A stretch of DNA of 64,000 nucleotides from JAHEJX01 sp041605955. Lineage in GTDB: Bacteria > Actinomycetota > Acidimicrobiia > Spongiisociales > UBA5794. Positions within the stretch are counted from its first letter, which is position 1; each line of letters begins with the position of its first letter. Made by a program: the position numbers and the translations under genes. Location: positions 20,962-84,961 of the forward strand of contig JBFIXI010000010.1 of the NCBI GenBank assembly GCA_041605955.1. The letters are read 5' to 3'. The notes under the pieces are model-generated. The model saw only the letters and a list, made by a program, of their open reading frames with translations. It did not search any database and had not been told where the DNA came from. Of the stretch, positions 59,969-64,000 are shown in pieces.

Positions 59969-61084
59969 CTAGTCGCCCTCTCGGGTTTGACCTGCCCGAG
60001 ACAATCGCCCGGTGATGGTGCGCAGCGGCATGGTGGAAACCTCGAATAGGGCTTCACCGACGTGGACGGGAGCTCTGGCCGCCTCGATGAGCCCCCTGCC
60101 CAACGCGGCGCCCGCTTCGCGCCCGGCGGGGCGCCGTATCCAGCCCAGCGCCACGAAGATCCCCAGCGACACTGTGGCGACCAAAACCATGGCGGCGGTC
60201 ACGATCACCCAACCCCACTCGTTGCCCAGCCACGGCAAGTTGGCGAAGTTCATGCCGAAGAAGCCCGCCACCAGCGACAGCGGCAACATGATGGCGGCAT
60301 ACACGGTCAGGACTTTGGTCACGTTCGTTGCCTCTTTGGCCTCAGCTCCCCGATAGGCATCCAGCGTCTCCGCCAAGGCTGAGCGGGCCGCGTCGAGCTC
60401 GTGGCTGGCCCGAACGGCTACGTCGAACACGTCGGAGATGCGCCGCCTGCCTGCATCGCTCATTAGCGGCGAGGCGCTTTGCCGTAGCACATCGAGAGCC
60501 TCCCGCTGCGGGTGGATGATGCGGCGCACTGCGGCCAGGTCGATCCGCACCGCAGTCATGTCGCCCAGAAATTCGGGAGCGGCCACCAACGCGTCGCCGA
60601 TCAGCTCTTCGATGCGGTCGGCGAAGGCGTCGACCACGGCCAGAAAGCGGCGAGTGAGCACGTCGGCGAGACGGCCCAGCAGCTCGTCGACTCCTCCCTT
60701 GGCAAGCTCGGCGCTCGCTTGCACCTGGTTCCACAGCGCGTCGAGGGCCGGCGACCTCTCTTCTCGCACCGTCACCAGGACGCGATCGGTCATGAGGCAG
60801 TCGAGCTCGTAGGTCTCTACCCGATCGCCGCGCAGCCCGTGGAGCACCAGCACTAGGTGGTGCCCGAAATCATCGACCTTGGGGAGATCCACATCGCCGA
60901 CCGAATCGCGTACCGCGAGCGGGTCGAGCTCGAGCCCGGCGGTCATCGCCACCAGCTCGGCAATGTCGCTCACCTCGGCGGTGACGTCTACCCATGCCCA
61001 GCCGCCGTCGGGAACCTGGGCGGGGAGCTCCGCGAGGCGCGACGTGGTCCCGTCACCGGCAGCAAGCAGAATTCTCGTCTCCAC
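59969..61084 (-). CDS. corA: CorA-family Mg/Co transporter
   Basis: The 371-residue protein has the CorA layout: a large soluble N-terminal domain (VDVTAEVSDIAELVAMTAGL, DLPKVDDFGHHLVLVLHGL) and a long helix region (DRIEELIGDALVAAPEFLGD). Two C-terminal spans follow, with the signature GFFGMNF and a periplasmic LPWLGNEWGW loop. About 50 basic residues follow the last span, longer than the usual short tail. It is convergent with the CDF exporter, 63 bases away. Confidence 0.9.
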   Translation of the reverse strand: METRILLAAGDGTTSRLAELPAQVPDGGWAWVDVTAEVSDIAELVAMTAGLELDPLAVRDSVGDVDLPKVDDFGHHLVLVLHGLRGDRVETYELDCLMTDRVLVTVREERSPALDALWNQVQASAELAKGGVDELLGRLADVLTRRFLAVVDAFADRIEELIGDALVAAPEFLGDMTAVRIDLAAVRRIIHPQREALDVLRQSASPLMSDAGRRRISDVFDVAVRASHELDAARSALAETLDAYRGAEAKEATNVTKVLTVYAAIMLPLSLVAGFFGMNFANLPWLGNEWGWVIVTAAMVLVATVSLGIFVALGWIRRPAGREAGAALGRGLIEAARAPVHVGEALFEVSTMPLRTITGRLSRAGQTREGD

Positions 61085-61195
61085 AATCCTCCATCATCGC
61101 TGACACCAACGAATAGACCAACGAATGTCGCCGCCGCGGCGTGGAGATCATTATGGAGACAGGCAGCCGGAACGACTGGGGCTGGTCATACGGCG

Positions 61196-61201
61196 TAGAG
61201 T
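61196..61201 (+). promoter_or_regulatory. Putative -10 hexamer TAGAGT
   Basis: TAGAGT ends six bases before the GTG at 61208, the clearest leaderless-type promoter in the window. Confidence 0.45.
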
Positions 61202-61207
61202 TGGAGC

Positions 61208-61558
61208 GTGGACATCGATTATCCCGGATTCGGCACGATCGTGGTCGATGGCACCAGATTCGATCACGACGTGGTCATCGAGAGCGGCCGGGTGCGGGCG
61301 CGCGACAAGGGCCCGTCGAAAGCAGCCAAGCGGGGCGGTCACACGCCGCTGTCGGCCGCCGAGGACATCCCGTGGTCGAAGCCGCGTCTGGTGATCGGCT
61401 CCGGCTACTCGGGAAGCCTCCCCATCTTGCCTGATGTCAAGGAAGCGGCGACGGCGCACCAGGTGGGGCTGGAGATAATGCCGACGGCCGACGCCTGTGC
61501 GTTGCTTCGCACCCTCGACGCAGCCGACGCCAACGCCATCCTCCACGTCACGTGTTGA
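61208..61558 (+). CDS. Mth938-like domain protein
   Basis: The 116-residue protein matches the small MTH938/DUF498 fold. It has the N-terminal beta hairpin IDYPGFGTIVVDGTRFDHDV, the loop SGYSGSLPILPDVKEAATAH (conserved GxGxSG-like turn) and a C-terminal ILHVTC strand. The fold is also found in the mitochondrial complex I factor NDUFAF3, but bacterial function is unknown. The GTG at 61208 sits six bases after TAGAGT. Confidence 0.85.
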   Translation: MDIDYPGFGTIVVDGTRFDHDVVIESGRVRARDKGPSKAAKRGGHTPLSAAEDIPWSKPRLVIGSGYSGSLPILPDVKEAATAHQVGLEIMPTADACALLRTLDAADANAILHVTC

Positions 61559-61573
61559 GGCAGGCAACCTCGC

Positions 61574-64000
61574 TCATCGGTCGAGGCTGATACCGACTAT
61601 GTAGGGTCGCCGGCTTCGATACTCGAAATGCAGCAGCCACGGCTCGTGGCCCCGCGCATGTAATGCCAAGTATGGGAAGTTCCACAGCTCGGCGGGGATC
61701 AGCGCACTGCGCGAGTGTGCCATCTGCTGGTTGATGGCCGGCACATCGAGCAGAGCCTGGCGGATCGCCTCGAAGACGTCGCGCTGCAGGCCGGCGACCG
61801 CGGAGCGGCCCTCGAGGTCCGGGACGGCGATGCGCACCGGCTGGTGTCGAGGGAGCAACCGATCCGGTGGGACGATCAAGGGCTCATCTGCAACCGAGAG
61901 CACCAAACCCTGCGGGCTGATCAGGTGGGTCAGATCTGTACCGTGGTCGAGTGCCGCCGCCAGCTGACGCGCCAGCTGCACGGGTCGCGGGTCGTTCATG
62001 AAGAAGTCGAGGTCGATGGTCGGAGTCAAGTGATCCTCATCGATCCAGCCATCGCCACCCGGCGCCTCGACAGGCAAGAATCCATTCTCCGCTCTTCCGG
62101 TCGACACGATCCCCGCCGCCGTTGGGGAGAACCGATAGATGACCGCAGAAGACGATGACGGCTCCTCGTATACGGACAACGAGCCTTCGCGCGGGACTTT
62201 GATGACGGACCAGAACCGTCGGCGTGACCCTCCGAGCCAAATCGGGAGCCGACCGATTCTGCCCCACACCACGAGGGCGCCGAGAACAACGAACAGGAAG
62301 GTCAACGGTAAGGCGAGTGCACCCAGACTCTGGAAGAAGGCGTCTGCCATCAGCGATACGTGGAAGCCAAAGCTGAGAGGTGCCCTCGCCAAGATCGGTT
62401 CTGCGTTCGCAAACGCCAGCGCGGCGGAGCCGTAGCTTTCCGACTCCGCTTCTGCCGCTCGGACCACATCTTCGGGAATCTCCACCGTCACCATGGCGGC
62501 GGCGCTGTTGCCGGTGCTATCTACGACCACGTACGAGAACCGGTCACGGCCCACGAAGCCCGCGCTCGGGTTGTAGAGGACTTTGGAGTCGGCGGCGATT
62601 TCAATGACGCCCTCCAGATGACCGGCGTTCACGGCCGCCAACGTCAGGGACTCACCTTCGGGGTCTAGATCGTTCGCCAACAGATCGAGCTCGGTGGCTA
62701 CCAGAGAGTCGAGGATGAACGTGTCGTCGGCAGCGAGCGGTGGATCGTTTGCAATGAGCACGATGGTCACGGTGGCAACTGCCGACCCACCCATTCCGTC
62801 GGCCACCTCGTAGGTAAAGGAGACAGCGCCCGGGCCAGCTCCCTTCGGATCGTAAGTGAAGCCCCCATCGGGGCGTACCTCGAGCTCGCCGAAGTCGGGT
62901 CCGACAGCCAGCGATGCTTCGAGCACCTCGCCATTCGGATCCGTGTCGTTGCTCAGCAAACCGGGCGCCTCGACAACGAGCCGCTGGTTGCCGCTGAGGC
63001 TGTAGATGTCATCGACCGCGATCGGAACGAGGTTCGGCGTCTCCACCACGGTCCAGATGAAACGGACTTCATCACCTGCCGACGGAGCGCCATCGTCCTG
63101 CACCCGGACGCTGACCGAATAGGGGGACGTGTCGGCCGCTTCCGCAGTGATCTGGCCGACAATCTGCCCCGTCCGGGAGTCGATCCGCAGTCCAGGCGGA
63201 AGGCCAGTCGCCGAGAAGAGAAGACCATTGTCGGGGAGATCCGGATCGACGGCTCCGACCAGCAGCCCAACTGTCTCCCCCTCGTTGCTCACCTGGTCGG
63301 CGATTGGCGAGATGGTGGGCGGCCGATTCACCTCCAAAACGGTGATGACAAACTCCGCTGGGGTGACGAGGCTGGGCACCCCACTATCTGTGACCGTGAG
63401 CGTGATCACGTAGGTTCCGGGTCCCTGTGTCTCGGCCGGAGTCCAACTGAACACTCCGGACAGCGGGTCGATGGTGGCACCGACCGGGGGCCCCACCAGA
63501 CTGTAGATGAGAGTCTGATTCTCGGGGTCGGAAGCGGCGACCACGAAGCGCAGCTCGCTGCCTTCGGAGATCGCCCAGTCGGAGACGCCAGCTATGACAG
63601 GGGGCTCATTGGTGTCGACGACCTGCACTGTCCGGTTCGCTTGGATGGCGGCGTTACCGGCGCCATCTGTGACGTTGTAGTAGACGGGGTAGAGCCCCAC
63701 CACCGCGGTATCCACCGCCGACGAATCGATCACAATCGACCCCGTCAGGTCACCGTCATAGTTATCCGTAGCAGTAGCCCCCAACTCCACATACGGCGAC
63801 CCCACCTCAATCGTCTGCGGATTCACCCCCACCAACGTGATCACCGGCACCGTGGTATCAACCACCTCAACCACCCGCGACACCGTAACCGCCGCATTCC
63901 CCGACGAATCAGTCACGTCATAAGTCACCACATAGGACCCCACCACCGCGGTATCCACCGCCGACGAATCGATCACAATCGACCCCGTCAGGTCACCGTC
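61574..64000 (-). CDS. Very large Ig/cadherin-like repeat surface protein, N-terminus outside window
   Basis: The last 808 residues are visible and the frame is open at the right edge. From the N-terminal side come two DUF5011-type Ig units (PVITLVGVNPQTIEVGSPYV, DGDLTGSIVIDSSAVDT), a He_PIG-type Ig repeat pair (NRPPTISPIADQVSNEGETV) and two tandem-95/cadherin-like units (VPIAVDDIYSL, DPPLAADDTFILDS). One membrane span follows (LALPLTFLFVVLGALVVWG), and a cytoplasmic region begins with an SH3b-like domain (REGSLSVYEEPSSSSAVIYR). It probably is an adhesin or cell-wall protein. The cytoplasmic tail of about 230 residues is unusual. A 63-bp exact repeat occurs at 63695-63757 and 63938-64000. Confidence 0.82.
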   Translation of the reverse strand, partial: DGDLTGSIVIDSSAVDTAVVGSYVVTYDVTDSSGNAAVTVSRVVEVVDTTVPVITLVGVNPQTIEVGSPYVELGATATDNYDGDLTGSIVIDSSAVDTAVVGLYPVYYNVTDGAGNAAIQANRTVQVVDTNEPPVIAGVSDWAISEGSELRFVVAASDPENQTLIYSLVGPPVGATIDPLSGVFSWTPAETQGPGTYVITLTVTDSGVPSLVTPAEFVITVLEVNRPPTISPIADQVSNEGETVGLLVGAVDPDLPDNGLLFSATGLPPGLRIDSRTGQIVGQITAEAADTSPYSVSVRVQDDGAPSAGDEVRFIWTVVETPNLVPIAVDDIYSLSGNQRLVVEAPGLLSNDTDPNGEVLEASLAVGPDFGELEVRPDGGFTYDPKGAGPGAVSFTYEVADGMGGSAVATVTIVLIANDPPLAADDTFILDSLVATELDLLANDLDPEGESLTLAAVNAGHLEGVIEIAADSKVLYNPSAGFVGRDRFSYVVVDSTGNSAAAMVTVEIPEDVVRAAEAESESYGSAALAFANAEPILARAPLSFGFHVSLMADAFFQSLGALALPLTFLFVVLGALVVWGRIGRLPIWLGGSRRRFWSVIKVPREGSLSVYEEPSSSSAVIYRFSPTAAGIVSTGRAENGFLPVEAPGGDGWIDEDHLTPTIDLDFFMNDPRPVQLARQLAAALDHGTDLTHLISPQGLVLSVADEPLIVPPDRLLPRHQPVRIAVPDLEGRSAVAGLQRDVFEAIRQALLDVPAINQQMAHSRSALIPAELWNFPYLALHARGHEPWLLHFEYRSRRPYIVGISLDR
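63695..63757. repeat. 63-bp exact repeat, copy 1 (copy 2 at 63938-64000)
   Basis: All 63 bases are identical to 63938-64000, giving a 243-bp (81-codon) period. It encodes the end of each DUF5011-type unit. The copy at the window edge means the identity may extend further and that more units probably follow outside. Confidence 0.92.
63938..64000. repeat. 63-bp exact repeat, copy 2
   Basis: Second copy of the 63-base identity, ending at the window edge, within the large repeat protein gene. Confidence 0.92.

Noticed and set aside
1..64000. tRNA, rRNA or mobile elements
   Set aside because: No GTTCGA-type T-loop with an acceptor stem, rRNA core, transposase or integrase was recognised; the reading was by eye, so a tRNA could still be missed.

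Overview
The window is high-GC, gene-dense DNA from an actinobacterium, most likely a member of Acidimicrobiia or a close relative. This is inferred from the GC-rich codon use, frequent GTG starts, Thr/Pro-rich linkers behind lipoprotein boxes, several TANNNT -10 hexamers lying only 6-9 nt before start codons (leaderless-type promoters), and the gene families present. No rRNA, tRNA, CRISPR array, phage or insertion sequence was recognised, so it reads as ordinary chromosome.

Layout. 1-627: end of a DMT-family permease. 800-6164: a group 3b-type NADP-linked [NiFe]-hydrogenase operon (hyhB, a cyclic-nucleotide-binding-domain protein, hyhG, hyhS, hyhL, protease, a HypA-like protein with no zinc finger, hypC). 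6179-9247: a membrane protein, a frameshifted stress-protein gene, a small metallothionein-like gene whose 3' end runs into tandem repeats, and a secreted choice-of-anchor B protein. 9265-15679 (minus): histidine kinase, FIST sensor protein, a GrdB-like gene interrupted by an in-frame UGA, a CoA-binding protein, a flippase fused to a phosphoglycosyl transferase, and a small acidic protein. 15799-18476: histidine kinase translationally coupled to a secreted Thr/Pro-stalk protein. 18493-22716 (minus): quinone oxidoreductase, thiolase, MaoC hydratase, rpiA, DUF5996. 22866-26450: membrane protein, Gfo/Idh/MocA oxidoreductase, galactokinase-like GHMP kinase and sugar nucleotidyltransferase.

26506-38072 is a polyamine uptake and catabolism locus: potD-C-B-A, GNAT, C45 acyltransferase/hydrolase, agmatinase-like ureohydrolase, TetR regulator, class III aminotransferase, FAD amine oxidase and aldehyde dehydrogenase, with an inverted-repeat operator between the last two. 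38079-41493 (minus) holds a GMC oxidoreductase, a second Gfo/Idh/MocA protein and a membrane protein. 41627-47688 holds photolyase, a winged-helix AlkZ-like protein, a choline-sulfatase-like enzyme, an unrecognised protein, a macrodomain protein and a DinB-like protein. 47800-54863 is a glycerol-3-phosphate-type sugar ABC transporter (two permeases and a binding lipoprotein, no ATPase), a secreted glycerophosphodiesterase and a large propeller/FG-GAP protein. 54942-59905 is metal homeostasis: zinc ABC ATPase and Zur-like regulator divergent from a zinc permease across a Fur-type box, an M20 peptidase, and an ArsR repressor with a CDF exporter behind an SmtB-type operator. 59969-64000: CorA, an Mth938-like protein, and the C-terminal part of a very large Ig-repeat surface protein.

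The most notable discovery is the GrdB-like gene at 11996-12979. Its homology continues straight through an in-frame TGA at 12290-12292, giving a U-x-x-C motif, and the TGA is followed at the right distance by a 7-bp hairpin with a GGUC-containing loop. This is what a bacterial SECIS element looks like, so I annotate it as a selenoprotein.
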